DNA from: Schistocerca nitens
Taxonomy: Eukaryota > Arthropoda > Insecta > Orthoptera > Acrididae
Reading direction: 5' to 3'
Length of the DNA: 64,000 bases
Assembly (NCBI RefSeq): GCF_023898315.1
Contig: NC_064622.1
Location: 358,031,234-358,095,233 of the forward strand
This document shows positions 10,801 to 22,439 of this stretch, piece by piece. The notes under the pieces are model-generated. The model was not told where the DNA came from and did not search any database. It worked only from the letters and a program-made list of their open reading frames with translations. The translations under genes and the position numbers were made by a program. How positions within the stretch are numbered: the stretch's first letter is position 1; every line of letters starts with the position of its first letter.

Positions 10801-11904
10801 GTGTTTCCATGTGTAAATTCAAAGGAAAAGCGACTAGTAACTGCATTTTCTCAGTTAATTTAACCTATTAATTTAACCTACAGCCGCGGAGTCGTAGATG
10901 GATTAAGGTGTTTTCTTAGTTCTTCGTTGCCTCTGTGACACAGAATAATGAAGCAGGTGTATTCGTGACTCAGCTATAGAATGGCAGAGATTGTATTTCA
11001 CAACGTTGGTAAATAATCGGCGTACATAATTACGTATGAGTTCCAGGAGACATTAACTGCAGTAAAGATGTAGAAAACAACGAAGAAGAATTCGAATTTT
11101 TATTCCGTTTATTTTGCTCTAAGGAAAGACGATTCCGGATTAACGTGAGGACAGTAGAAGAGTAGCATATTTTGAGTGCCATAACCAGTTTCGAATTTCA
11201 TGTCAGAGCCCGTTGCCCAGCACATTAAATACCTGAATGTGCCACTGTTTCCATGCAGGTCATGTTGCCGGCTTCCCATGGGGTGGTATTTATATCCACA
11301 GTGATTACGCACGTGAATACTTAGGGGACTTCTTTTATTCTTCCGCCTTTCAAGCTACTAGTGGTGTTACACTTTCGCCATGCAAATGTTTACAACACTA
11401 TAATCCCAAAATATGTTTCGTAAAATTACTACTAGCACTAGCAAAGCACTAGCAAAGAGCAACGACGCAAAAATGCAGTCAAGCAACGTTTCAGCATGCA
11501 ACTGGTGAAAGTCTTGTGTCATTGACGTCATGAAAGCGGAAAGTAAAATACATTGCCCAAGCTATTACGCGCTTATCTTTTTGCAGAGATGCGGGATAAG
11601 CCGGCAAAACACGACGTGGAAGCAAAAAATCTGACGATGGGCGATTAGCTCTAAACCTGTTCGCAAAATAAACGAAATAATGAAATGATTACCTACAAGT
11701 CATTTACTACACTTACGTGATAAATTTTCGGCGAGTGTTTCGTGAAGACTAACTACTTATTTACCAAAGTCAAGGAAATCTATATTTGTCTTTTGTTATT
11801 CGATTAACATTGCAAGTTACTGCAGTTGTACAGTCACGGAGATTCCCGTAACGTTCCAGCATTGGTAGAACAGTCCTCTTCCTTTCGTTACGCTCAATTA
11901 AAGA
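10801..11904. other. Unassigned intronic sequence
   Basis: About 1.1 kb with no recognisable coding or repeat signal; the short ORFs here are random. Confidence 0.3.
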
Positions 11905-12345
11905 GCGCGTTTGAACACTTCAGCTTCTTCTGACAACCTCATTTTCTTCGTCTCTTCACAAAATCTCTCTATGAATTCGCTGTGTTGCACTGTCCGCTAT
12001 TTTTTTTTGGGTGGGAATGTGAGATTTGCAACTAGAATTCCGAAGACTTTGCGTTCTCTGGTAGTATCTTCTGTGGCATTCATTTCTTGTTAGTTCTGCT
12101 TAATTTCTGCTAACCAAGTAATTTTTACTTTTTTAAAATTCAGTATATCGAGCAGTTTTTTTTGCTAATCTAGTGTTGTCCATTCTGTGGGCGAGGCCAA
12201 CGAACATCAAGCATCTTCTACGTATCAATGAACTTGTCTAGTGCTGTGTGTAGTTCCTCAGTTTTTCCTTTTATTCTTGTGCTGTTTATATTAGTGGAAC
12301 CATAAGTTTTTCTTAGACTTTTTCATTCTTATTTCGCCTCCTATA
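11905..12345 (-). mobile_element. LINE C-terminal fragment
   Basis: The minus strand reads SLIRRRCLMFVGLAHRMDNT then RLAKK, followed by TWLAEIKQN and ATEDTTRER. This layout (short basic domain, then WxxEIKxDL and TxExxxxR) is the region after the RT in RTE-like LINEs. Several stops; probably old. Confidence 0.6.
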
Positions 12346-13749
12346 AATGTAGTTTCTGGTGGATGTGGTGCTTCAGGCAAGAAACTGTCGTAGATTGTCG
12401 AAGTTTTGCGTTACGGGACATCACTCGAATATTCTGTACGCTTTCTGAAGATTGATGGCTGTTACCCTGTCGTGGCAGGGGGTGAGGGGGAGACGTGATC
12501 CACATGGCGCGTGAAGACACCCCTCCCCCCCACCCTGTCTTCACCTGCTCGCCGGCAGACTTCAGCGAAATAAAATAGCTCTCGCGGACCAAACTTACAA
12601 GGGGACCATGAGATCTGTTAATCACGTATTTTCATGAAGTCTTGGGTAAGTTGTAGACAGAGCTGTCTTCAGTATCTGGTTAACAGCTTTTCATGCAAGG
12701 GCCCTCAGTTTCCAAGAAAATCCAAGTTGAAATTTTATTGTTGTCTGCTATTGCGTAGAGCAGTGGCTAACATTTACGGCTACCAAGCCGGCGACACGCT
12801 TTTCAACCCTGACTACGTACTTTTTTCTTTCCTTTTTTTCAATTTCATGGAACATAATTTCATTAATTAGTATATGTCATTCAAAATTATTCACAAATAG
12901 TCATTTTTGCGGTGGTAATTTCATTAATAAATCAAGCATTGCAACGAATGTTCTTCAGATTACAGAATCGACCTGCTTGGTATCGTTTGCTGGATGGTAT
13001 TTGTCGTAGAAACAACTGAAACAAAAATTCATACAGCAACATGCAGATTTAATGAAAGCTATTGCCAAGCACGCACACTGATTTTTCAGAAGTGATAAAT
13101 GAAAACACAATTCTTTTAAATTTAAAAAGATCGTTGTTTCTTAGATCTACGTCGATACGAACTTCGTGTGTTTGATTATACCTGTGAAAGCAGATGCACA
13201 AAATTGGTGTAGAACTGAGGAATGTATTTTTATAGAATTTTCCCTCGAAGATATATCTCTGTTTCGCGTGAAAATTTTGACCAGCCTGTAAAAATAAACA
13301 TCATTGCGGAGTCATAGTGGAGTAATTTGGGCGGGATAATTTTACGGTGCAGGTCCATGCTTTTCTTTCATCTGCAAGGATTTGATCATGAAATGCCTGA
13401 TTAGTCTGCCCTCCCCATTTATATAAAATGTAAAGAAATTGTTCTTGGTAACCGTAAGGAAGAATGACAGATTTTAAAAACTCTTCGTACAGCACTTTCG
13501 TGAACTTCCCCTATTTCATGCTGGTCACAGTCATATATTTTAATTTATGATTCTATTGGTCAACTCTTCTTTGAACAATCTGACCAAATTTTCGGGATGG
13601 CTCTTGCGTACATAATAAAATGTAAGGGAATATCTTTCATGAAGTAATTATAGTATACTGTGCTTTGAAGCAATGAGTAATCTTGTTCAGAACTTTTTTC
13701 TGCACGAAGACGGTTTCGCTCCTTGTTCCTCAAGGGATCTGTTATGCGC
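12346..13749. other. Unassigned intronic sequence
   Basis: About 1.4 kb. Short ORFs show no domain. GC content rises locally near 12470-12540 (runs of G and C) without structure I can name. Confidence 0.3.
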
Positions 13750-13935
13750 CGCGAGGGGTAGCCGAGCGATCTAAGGCGCCATGCCACGGTTCGCGCTGCT
13801 CACCCCATCGGAGGTTCGAGTTCTCCCTCGGGAATGGATGTGTGTGTTGTCCTTAGCGTTAAGTTAGTTTAAGATAGATTAAGTATTGTGGAAGCCTACA
13901 GACATAACCTCAGCAGTTTGGTCCCATAGGAATCT
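13750..13935 (+). mobile_element. SINE with tRNA-Leu-like head
   Basis: The head has GGGTAGCCGAGCGATCTAAG (A-box) and GGAGGTTCGAGTTCTCCCTC (B-box), followed by a divergent body (AGTTTAAGATAGATTAAGTA, CAGCAGTTTGGTCCCATAGG). It differs from the commoner SINE body in this window. Confidence 0.75.
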
Positions 13936-15055
13936 GTTCTGCAAGCGTGATAGCCGTTGTCTTAGGCGCTGCGAACCGATCCCTTTCTCGAAATATGGAT
14001 AGCGTTATGGGTAGCAGACACGCATAAAACTTGTAACACGCCCGGGGGTACAAATGGCGGGGGACCCTTAAAGTGTTTTTTCACTTCGGACCGTGCGCCT
14101 GTCCACACCACGTACCTGATAATCCCGCGGCGGTCATACTGCTCTGCTCCACACTGCTGCTGGCTTGACTCAAATTATGTATCTAAATATGCAAGCGGGT
14201 TAAGGGAGGCCACTCAACATCAAACAAAACACTGTCCTTCATCTGGTACAAACAACCATATTCTGAGACGACAAGACGAATAGCAGGTTGTAGTGTTTAC
14301 ACTCTAAGTCGTAAGTTTTGATGCCAACTTCTAGATGATTATCTGTCCACAATATCACTTGGACGAGCGTACGCGTAACCGACGCGACGCGAGTGATTGT
14401 TGATGATCCGGAAACTCGATGACCAAACGCTACACTAGCACATGAATGCACTCTTCTGTGGTATCTAATTTTTACTGATTACATTAATTCATGCTGGGAG
14501 ACCGAACACGGCGCGGATGATTGATACTGTACGGTACGCCATGCAACGAGAGGATAGACAAATACGTTATCGGCGGCACTGCTCAGTTTTAATTACAACT
14601 TGACGCACTTTCCTTTGAATCACTTCCATATTTCATCAATTTACTGTAATAGCACTTGTAGCAACACTTCAACGTACATACTAACAATGCCCCTCACATC
14701 CAGAGCTACCCACAACACAACATAACAGTTCCGTGTCCCGCGCTCGACTCTGCAAACGCGCTGCCCGCAAAGATACTCCGCAACCAATCCAGCGATATGA
14801 CGATACGCTTACAAACTTACCTCGAATATTTCGGAAACTAGGAGCCGTATGAGGTACTTAGGACTGGTCGCTCTACAACGTACCTGATACTTATCAAAAT
14901 CCGTGATTAATAGGCCCGATGGTCCCCTTGTCAGTCGGAGAACGCCTGGAGGCACCTCTCCATCTCAACAATCTTTTCATAAAGATCGCTCTCACGCACA
15001 GTTTCAACTTGTGAAATTGGCACGATGGAACAAACACCACAAATGCCCCGGGCGG
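13936..15055. other. Unassigned intronic sequence
   Basis: No supported feature in about 1.1 kb. Confidence 0.3.
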
Positions 15056-15240
15056 CCGGCCGGAGTGGCCGAGCGGTTCTAGGCGCTACAGTCTGGAACC
15101 GCGCGACCGCTACGGTCGTAGGTTCGAATCCTGCCTCGGGCATGGATGTGTGTGACGTCCTTAGGTTAGTTAGGTTTAAGTAGTTCTAAGTTCTAGGGGA
15201 TTGATGACCTCAGAAGTTAAGTCCCATTTCGACTCATAAA
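15056..15240 (+). mobile_element. SINE (common type)
   Basis: Head GGAGTGGCCGAGCGGTTCTA with B-box GGTTCGAATCCTGCC, then the standard body (TTAGTTAGGTTTAAGTAGTT, GGGGATTGATGACCTCAGA). The 3' end is truncated after AAGTCCCAT. Confidence 0.9.
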
Positions 15241-15259
15241 ACTTTAGGGTATTTGAAGG

Positions 15260-16190
15260 CAAACCAACCATAAAAAGGAAAGGCAAGTTATCAATACTTG
15301 TGACTCCCTATGCACTAAGGAAAACGATTTTATATTCAGTTATCGACTTAACATCCTCAAGTGAAAAGATCTCAGTCCTTACAGCGAAATCAAGCGCCAA
15401 ATCATACGCCTTAATAGGTGCTCATGCTCCCACTAAGAGTGGTAACAAGAAAGATAGGAAGTGGAAGACTTTCGAGAAACACTACAGAAAACTACAAGCA
15501 AGATCTCCAAATGCTGTGCAAAAATCATATTAGGTGATTTTAATGCACAGGTTGGCATGGAGAAGAAATACAGATCAATAGTAGGATTTCGTGCAGCAAG
15601 TCGATGGACAAATAAGAATGGAGAACGTTGAATAAGCTTCTGTACATCATTTGTGCTGAGTGTTATGCCTACAAAACTTACGAGACCTCTACAGAAAAAG
15701 AAAACTTGTAGGTCACCTAATCCATCATTAGCGGGATTCCAGATTCATCATGCGGCAGTTTCTACAAAGAACATGCGCGAGATTCAAAAAGTCAGCGTAC
15801 AGACGGCAGTTGTTAATTCAAATGTTTAAATGTGTTTGAAACCTTATGGGACTTAACTGCTAAGGTCATCAGTCCCAAAGCTTACACACTAATTATCCTA
15901 AATTATCCTAAGGAAAAACACACACACACCCATGCCCGAGGGAAGACTCGAACCTCCGCTGGGATCAGCCGCCTGCAGCGCCTAAGACCACTCGGCTAAT
16001 CCCGCGCGGCTGTTAATTCAAATCACTGCTCAACACAAATCAAAATTAGGTTCCAACAAAAGAGATCCATTTAAATATAGCATTTTATGATGAAAACACT
16101 GTGCAACAAGAAAATCCTTAAAATTCTGTACATTGATCAAGATGCAAACAGAAGTTCTTGTACAAATAACGGTATACAACGACGTGCGTA
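15260..16190 (+). mobile_element. LINE endonuclease-domain relic (RTE-like), interrupted by a SINE
   Basis: 15300-15533 is open and reads SSSEKISVLTAKSSAKSYAL then IGAHAPTKSGNKKDRKWK, an APE-type endonuclease strand. It continues out of frame with VILMHRLAWRRN (GDFNAQVG-like), then NKNGER and KKKTCRSPNPSLAGFQIHHA. That order matches RTE-type LINE endonucleases. A SINE with target duplications splits it at 15824-16010, and weak coding continues to about 16190. Several frameshifts. Confidence 0.7.
15824..16010 (-). mobile_element. SINE with exact 13-bp target duplication
   Basis: TGTTAATTCAAAT occurs at 15811-15823 and 16011-16023. The minus-strand head is GCCGAGTGGTCTTAGGCG-like with B-box GGAGGTTCGAGTCTTCCCTC. 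The body contains GGATAATTTAGGATAATTAG, the variant body also seen at 26509 and 50783. Confidence 0.95.
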
Positions 16191-16302
16191 GTGTGGCGCG
16201 TTGCTAACGCTTGGACATTTTCTGTAATTTCATCTTGTGTGACGCAATGGGACTGCGGCTGGTCGAAGACGTGGAGAAGACAGATACCAACAACTGTAAT
16301 TG
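16191..16302. other. Unassigned intronic sequence
   Basis: Nothing recognised. Confidence 0.3.
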
Positions 16303-16507
16303 TATTTAATAATTTTATTTAGCTAGCAGTTTCATTGTCTCATTGGCACCATCTTCAGGCTTCTAGACACGAAACTCGGTAAGTCATCTAGTCGTTTGTG
16401 TTATTGTAGGGACTAGTATAGCCAACTGATTTCCTTAGGCTTATTATCGGTACACGTCGACTCTTCACACCTCCCACGGCAACAAACAGTATAGTTGTCG
16501 TTAGATA

Positions 16508-17835
16508 CGAGGTGTGGCTAGAAAAAAACCGGACTAGTACTGGTGAAACAATAAAACGAATGCAATAAGGCTGAAAGTCGCGTGGCCTGTCACGTGACAC
16601 TCGCTCCGCCTACTGCTCGAGTTTCATCTGCCTCCTGCACTCAGTCTGCCCGTGGCGTCTGTTTTAAGTAGTTGACGTTTTGTCTGTGCGTCGGAAAATG
16701 TTGAGTGTACAGAAAGAACAGCGTGTTAACATCAAATTTTGTTTCAAACTAGGAAAATCTGCAAGTGAAACGTTTGTAATGTTACAACAAGTGTACGGCG
16801 ATGATTGTTTATCGCGAACACAAGTGTTTGAGTGGTTTAAACGATTTAAAGATGGCCGCGAAGACACCAGTGATGACACTCGCACTGGCAGACCATTGTC
16901 AGCAAAAACTGATACAAACATTGAAAAAATCGGTAAACTTGTTCGACAAGATCGCCGTTTAACAATCAGAGCAGTGTCTGAGTTAACAGGAGTTGACAAG
17001 GAAAGTGTTAGGCAGATTCTTCATGAAAGTTTCAACATGAACAAAGTGTGTTCAAAAATGGTTCCAAAGTGTCTCACAATTGAACAGAAGGAACGCCGAA
17101 GAATGATTTGTTCTGACATCCTGGAAAACATTGAAAGTGATCCCACCTTCTTACAAAATGTTATTACTTGCGATGAATCGTGGTTTTTTACTTACGATTC
17201 CGAAACTAAACGCCAATCGATGCATTGGAAAACTCCTGGTTCTCCACGACAAAAAAAAGCACGAATGTCAAAATCGAAATTCAAGGCAATGATGATTGTT
17301 TTTTTTTTTTTTTTGACATCAAAGGGATTGTGCACATTGATTGGGTACCAGAGGGACAAACAGTGAATCAGCATTACTACATTAGCGTCCTGGCTACCCT
17401 ACGTGAGCGAGTACGGAGAAAACGGAACGATTTGTGGAGAAAAAAGTCATGGATCCTTCACCAAGACAATGCCGCAGCTCACAGTGCGTTGTCAGTGAAG
17501 ACGTTTTTGGCAAAACACAACATTCCCATCTTAGATCATCCACCCTACTCACCTGATTTGGCCCCCTGTGACTTTTTTCTTTTCCCTAAAGTCAAGTCAG
17601 CTTTGAAAGGAACTAGATTTGAGACTGTTGAAGCAGTAAAAGAAAAAGCGACGGAAGTAATGTATGGACTTACCGAAAATGATCTGCAGCATTGCTATGA
17701 ACAGTGGAAAATTCGTATGGAGCGGTGTAGAGACCGAGGAGGAGAGTACATTGAAGGAGATAACATGAAATTGTAAATAATTGTAAATAAATGTTTTTTC
17801 CAGCATCACTCCGGTTTTTTTCTAGCCGCACCTCG
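16508..17835 (+). mobile_element. mariner transposon with both terminal inverted repeats
   Basis: Flanked by TA (16506-16507, 17836-17837). The TIR starts CGAGGTGYGGCTAGAAAAAA and continues ACCGG for about 27 bp with one mismatch in the first 25. Length 1328 bp, normal for mariner. It lies inside the foldback element at 16303-18195. The transposase is described separately. Confidence 0.95.
16698..17776 (+). pseudogene. mariner transposase, frameshifted at a T16 run
   Basis: The start is the ATG at 16698 (earlier in-frame TTG/GTG are not needed). The N-terminal HTH (KEQRVNIKFCFKLGKSASET, then QVFEWFKRFKDGRE) is followed by GRP and the first Asp in TCDESWFFTYD. At 17299-17314 sixteen Ts sit at the break: the frame changes and continues in the frame open from 17225, giving HQDNAAAH and YSPDLAPCDFFLF. 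Exactly 34 residues lie between the second and third Asp, so DD34D. Stop at 17774-17776. Only this one frame defect is obvious, so it is a recently dead cut-and-paste transposase. The run length could vary between individuals or be a sequencing error. Confidence 0.9.
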
Positions 17836-17878
17836 TATATGAAAGGTCCACGTGTACCGAGAAGAAGTCTAAGGAAAT

Positions 17879-18048
17879 GGTTCAAATGGTTGTAAGCACT
17901 ATGGGACTTAACATCTCAGGTCATCAGTCCCCTACTTAAACCTAACTAACCTAAGGACATCACACACATCCATGCTCGAACCTGCGACCTTAGCAGCAGC
18001 GCGGTTCCGGACTGAAGCGCCTAGAACCGCTCGGCCACAGAGGCCGGC
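17879..18048 (-). mobile_element. SINE with 11-bp target duplication
   Basis: TCTAAGGAAAT at 17868-17878 and 18049-18059. Common body type. The head reads GTGGCCGAGCGGTTCTAGGC on the minus strand, and a short deletion removes part of the CTCGGGCATGG junction. It is inserted in the right arm of the foldback element, so it is younger than that element. Confidence 0.95.
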
Positions 18049-18329
18049 TCTAAGGAAATCAGGTGGATATAATGGTCCCTACAATAACACAAACGACTAG
18101 ATGACACCCAGGTTTTCGCGTTGAGAGGTCTGAAACTCGTGCCAATAAGGCACCGTAACTGGTAGCTAAATGTAATTATTAAATAAAATTACGTTTCTGG
18201 TATGTATTTTCTTCAAGTCGTGTAAATTTTCGTTCTAACAAGACACCGATATGACAATTTTTTTCAGTTGGGCTCTCCACGTACTTTGACATTCTAGTCA
18301 TTTTGTTATACGACACTTATCGTTTACAG

Positions 18330-18820
18330 TCTACATCTACATCTACATCCATACTCCGCAAGCCACCTAACGACGTGTGGCGGAGGATACTTTGAGTACC
18401 TCCATCGGTTCTGCCTTCTATTCCAGTCTCGTATTGTTCGTGGAAAGAAATATTGTCGGCATGCCTCTGTGTGGGTTCTAATGTCTCTGATTTTATCCTC
18501 ACGGTCTCCTCGCGAGACATACGTAGGAGGGAGCAATATACTGCTTGACTTCTCGGTGAAGGTACGTTCTTGAAACTTCATCAAAAGCCCGTACCGAGCT
18601 AGTGAGCGTCTTCCCTGCAGAGTCTTCCACTGGAGTTTATCTATCATCTCCGTAACGCTTTCGCGATTACTAAATGATCCTGTAACGAAGCGCGCTGCTC
18701 TCCGTTGGATGTTCTCTATCTCTTCTATCAACTCTATCTGGTACGGATCCCATACTGGTGAGCAATATTCAAGCAGTGGGCGAACAAGTGTACAGCAAAG
18801 TAGTTTACATTTGTCTAATA
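18330..18820 (-). mobile_element. Non-LTR retrotransposon 3' end (LINE family 1 variant)
   Basis: A minus-strand frame open from 18824 to 18324 reads CTLVRPLLEYCSPVWDPYQI, QRRAARFVTGSFSNRESVTE, ILLPPTYVSRGDREDKIRDI and RTIRDWNRRQNRW to a stop. This is the cleanest LINE 3' coding end in the window. It ends in the (ATGTAG)n tail. Amino-acid divergence from the 5770 copy marks a subfamily. Confidence 0.88.
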
Positions 18821-18919
18821 CCACATGCTGAGAAAATTATTTTCTCATTCTCTGTTTATAGAATAAGTTCATCAGTTAAAAGTGACAGAATATTTATTAA
18901 CTCTTTCCTCAATTTCATA

Positions 18920-20039
18920 CACTAATGAGCCAACAAATTATGATTTCTGCCCACCGTGAGATCGAGTGGCATCTGGTGGCACTGCGGGCATGTGACACAA
19001 CAAGAAAATTACGATAAGCAGAACACGGGGGAATGGGGGATCATTCTACGGACGATACGGCAGCAATTGGGAAAATCCACTCATTTCAGTAACTTTGACA
19101 AAGGACAGATTGTAATGGCCTGGCAACAAGCGTGTTGGGTACGGTGAAGTCGGTTCGCGTGCAACTGTGAGAATGTATGGAGAGCTGTTGAAGGACGATG
19201 AAACCACGAATAAGGTTGTTGGACGTCCACACCTCATAGCAGTTCGGAGGCTTGCATGCTGTGCAAAGTAGGACGGGCGACAATCAGTGGCTGCTATAAC
19301 GACAGAATGCAATACTGGCGCATGCACAGACTGCACGGTTCAGCGCACATTGTTGAACCTGGGATTTCCCCAACAGACAACTCACACGTGCTCCTATGAT
19401 GGCGCAACGACATCGTCAGTTACGCTTACAGTGCGCACGAGATCATCGAGACTGGCTCGTGGACTAACGGAAACGCCTGGTCGGATGAATCAAGTTCCTT
19501 GTCAACAGCCGTATCTGGATGTGCTGTCATCGAAGAGACCTGCTTTCGAAACATGCGACGCACCACTGATGCATGTAGTTGGGAGCAGTATCGTGCTGTG
19601 GAGGACATTCAGCTGGGCTCCAAAGTGGTAGTAATCTAAGGCTGCTGATTACATGAACGTTATCGTTGACTACCTGTGTCCCTTCATGCTTGGTCTCTTC
19701 CCTGATGGCGACGGCATTTTCCAGCAGGATAACAGTGCGTGCCAAAAGGCAGGAATCGTGAAAGGCACTCACGTTGATGCCTTTGTGACCAATTTCACAT
19801 GATGGACAATGGAACTTATCTGGTGCTCTATCCGGCATCAGTTCCGTGCCGACATACCACCGGCCGGTACTTTACGGGAATGGCGTGGCCTCTGTGTAAA
19901 CATCTGCTGCCACATACCTCCGGGAACGTGCCAAGGAATATTGTCGAATCCACGCCTAGCAGACTCTCCGTTAATTGCATTCCAAAGACGGACCAAAACA
20001 CTATTAACCAAGCGACAGTGATGTTTTGGCTCATAAGTG
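18920..20039 (+). mobile_element. Degraded Tc1-like transposon with both TIRs
   Basis: The left end CACTAATGAGCCAACAAATT and the right end (inverse CACTTATGAGCCAAAACATC) are inverted repeats; a TA precedes the left end. Internally it reads NFDKGQIVMAWQQACWV, GRPHLIAVRRLA, a WSDESS first-Asp relic, EQYRAVEDIQLGSKVVV and FQQDNSACQ-like sequence, in several frames. Same TIR family as 27804 and the right end at about 47650. Confidence 0.75.
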
Positions 20040-20106
20040 TCTATTTAGTACGCATCGCTAAGAAATCTTCCCCGAAGGAGTGGGAATTACGGGTCATATA
20101 TGCCCG

Positions 20107-20531
20107 CCCGGCTTGCCGCGCTGTCTAACGCGCTCCTTCCCTAGTGGGACGGCGTGCTGGCCCCGGCACGAATCCGCCCGGCGCAATAGTGTCGAGGTCT
20201 GGTGTGTCGGACAGCCTGTGGATGGTTTTTAAGGCGGTTTTCCATCTGCCTCGGCGAATACGGGCTGGTTCCCTTATTCCGCCTCAGTTACACTTTGACG
20301 GCGATTGCTTCACAAACACTGTCTTCACATATGCGTACGCCATAATTATTCTACCACGCAAACATTTGGGGTTACACTCAACTGGTGTGAGACGTTCCCG
20401 GGGCCCGGATCGGACAATAACCCTGGGTTTGGTGTGGGGCGACGGTGGGGTGGGTGGACTGCTGTGGCCTGTTGTGCGGTTGTGAACCACTGAGGCCTAC
20501 GGCAGGACGAAGTCTCTCCGTCCCCGGTTCG

Positions 20532-20532
<1 letters not shown>
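20107..20532 (+). mobile_element. tRNA-related interspersed repeat (about 430 bp)
   Basis: The sequence from CGCCCGGCTTGCCGCGCTGT through GGTTTTTAAGGCGGTTTTCC and TTCCGCCTCAGTTACACTTT to CCGGTTCGATACAC recurs inverted at 47920-48395. It ends in a CA microsatellite. The 5' part looks like a tRNA-derived head. Family name not known to me. Confidence 0.75.
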
Positions 20533-20576
<44 letters not shown>

Positions 20577-20590
20577 CACACACACACGCA
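20533..20590. repeat. (CA)n microsatellite
   Basis: CA run interrupted by CG units, forming the 3' tail of the preceding repeat. Confidence 0.97.
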
Positions 20591-20744
20591 CGCATCATAT
20601 CTTAAAATTGATGGAATATATTTCACATCACCATCATGAACAGCGTTATTATCAGCCATTTGACATTTGCAACAGGATAACATTTTCTCCGACACATAAT
20701 CATGCATTTCGTACTTGAGCCTCACTCAAGTATAGACATCTGAA

Positions 20745-21190
20745 TTTTTTTGTAGTAACATCGATCATCTTTCATCGAGTCGTCCTTTACGTTTTTTCTT
20801 ATATTTGAAACCTAGCGAAGAATTTCCATCCATTCGGTTGAGTGCATGTCTTGCTGGCCTCTGTTTTCTTTCCATTAGCGTTCTAATTTCACCATCTAGT
20901 TCATTCTGTTCCCCCACGCAAGTGTTTGCATCCTCAGTCTTCTAGTAACTCCCGCAATACATTTCTCCGTTCATCGAGGAGCAACCCTTAGTTTTTTAAT
21001 CTTTTCCCGTTAGACGGTAAATTTCAGTGCCATTAGTCAAACTTTGTAACACTGATTGTGAACTTCCCGTTTCAGACTTATTAAAAACTTAGTTCTGAAG
21101 AGTCTTTTAAGTTTACAGAAGTACTCCTGATTATATTCACTCTTCTATTTGTTCCTTTGACTGTTGATCCTATCGTTCAGTTCAGCTACC
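20745..21190 (-). mobile_element. Old LINE fragment (RTE-like)
   Basis: The minus strand reads ELNDRINSQRNK, then LFRTKFLISLKREVHNQCYK, the segment that in RTE-type LINEs precedes the LTYGAETWTL block. Stops are frequent. Boundaries approximate. Confidence 0.5.
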
Positions 21191-22061
21191 TAAATACACT
21201 TGAGCCAAATCCTTATGACCACCAGCTTAATAGCTTGTTTGTCCGTCTTGGGAACGAAATACACAACTGATTTTGCGTAACAAGGATTCGACAGTTTGTT
21301 GCAGGGATGCAGGTGGTTCTTAGCTGTCACCTTGTCTTCGATTATTACCACAGGTCCCATGCAAGCGCAGGAGAATGTCTCATAGCGTAATACTGCTGCC
21401 ACAAGCCTCCGTCCGTGGCGCGCTGTACGTTTCGGGCCGCTGTTCACCTCGATGACGGCCTTTGTGGAAACGACAGATACTGCTTTTCATTGTTAATAAA
21501 GTTCGTATAAAGCTTGTTTGTTGATATTCCCTCGCAGCAAACGTCATAATCCCACTAAGCACAATAGACGAAGGACTGGAATACTCCCAAAGTATGACAG
21601 TGACAATCTAGCTAGATGAATGCAAATCTTGAAACTAACTTCGCGTGGAACGACCTGGGCTGGAACTGAGACAGCACAGCCTGAGGGTCTTGACATGGTG
21701 ATACATAGCCATGAAGGCCTTGGCGTGTTGCTACAAAGCTACCTCCGTAATTTTTTTGGGAGTGAGGGTGGGAGGGGCCTGGAGGGAACGTAGACCAAAC
21801 ACGGGGTGACATCTATCGATTTACTTGTCTAAACAGTGTCTCTTCTTGCAGTGTGATTGAAACTAATAAGTCAGCTGTGATGGGTAATTGTTGTGTCTTT
21901 ATTAACATTTTTTTATGTTAGCGAGATAACGTTTCAAAAATCGAACTGCCATCCTGAAATTAATGAAATGGTATTTTGTTAGTCGCTACTCTCACATATT
22001 ATATGGAAGAAAAATAATACGTTTAGGAAAATTAGATTACATTTTGTTGAACGGAAATGTA
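21191..22061. other. Unassigned intronic sequence
   Basis: Nothing supported. Confidence 0.3.
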
Positions 22062-22236
22062 GGATCTTCAGTCCGGAACCGACTTGCTGTTACGGTCCCA
22101 GGTTCGAATCCTGCCTCGGGCATGGATGTGTGTGATGTCCTTAGGTTGGTTGGGTTTAAGTAGTTCTAAGTCTAGGGGACTGATGACCTCCTATGTTAAG
22201 TCCCATAGTGCTTAGAGCCATTTGAACCATTTTTAA
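22062..22236 (+). mobile_element. SINE (common type), 5' truncated
   Basis: Starts inside the head (CTTCAGTCCGGAACCG), then B-box GGTTCGAATCCTGCCTCGGG and the standard body to GAGCCATTTGAACCATTTTT. Confidence 0.9.
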
Positions 22237-22439
22237 AATGGGACGCAGAACTGACCCTAGACTTATCTTAGAAGATGGGTTGAAGGTAGGCAAACTTACA
22301 TTTACAGCATTTTGAAAAAACGTGTTACAACACTGACGGAAAGTTGACATTCTGATGGTAGCAGGGGCAACATATATGGAACGAAAGGCAACCTATGGCT
22401 TGTACACAAACCAAAAGTCTAAGTGTATGAAAAAGAAGC

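Larger units (their letters stand above)
16303..18195. repeat. Foldback (long inverted repeat) element carrying a mariner and a SINE
   Basis: The left arm at about 16303-16456 and the right arm at about 17851-18195 are inverted copies. Both contain CATCTAGTCGTTTGTGTTAT (in opposite orientation), GGGAC..., TGATTTCCTTAG and a GGTACA/TGTACC end. The right arm is interrupted by the SINE at 17879-18048. The centre is occupied by the mariner at 16508-17835. Without these insertions it would be a compact foldback element of unknown superfamily. Confidence 0.85.
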
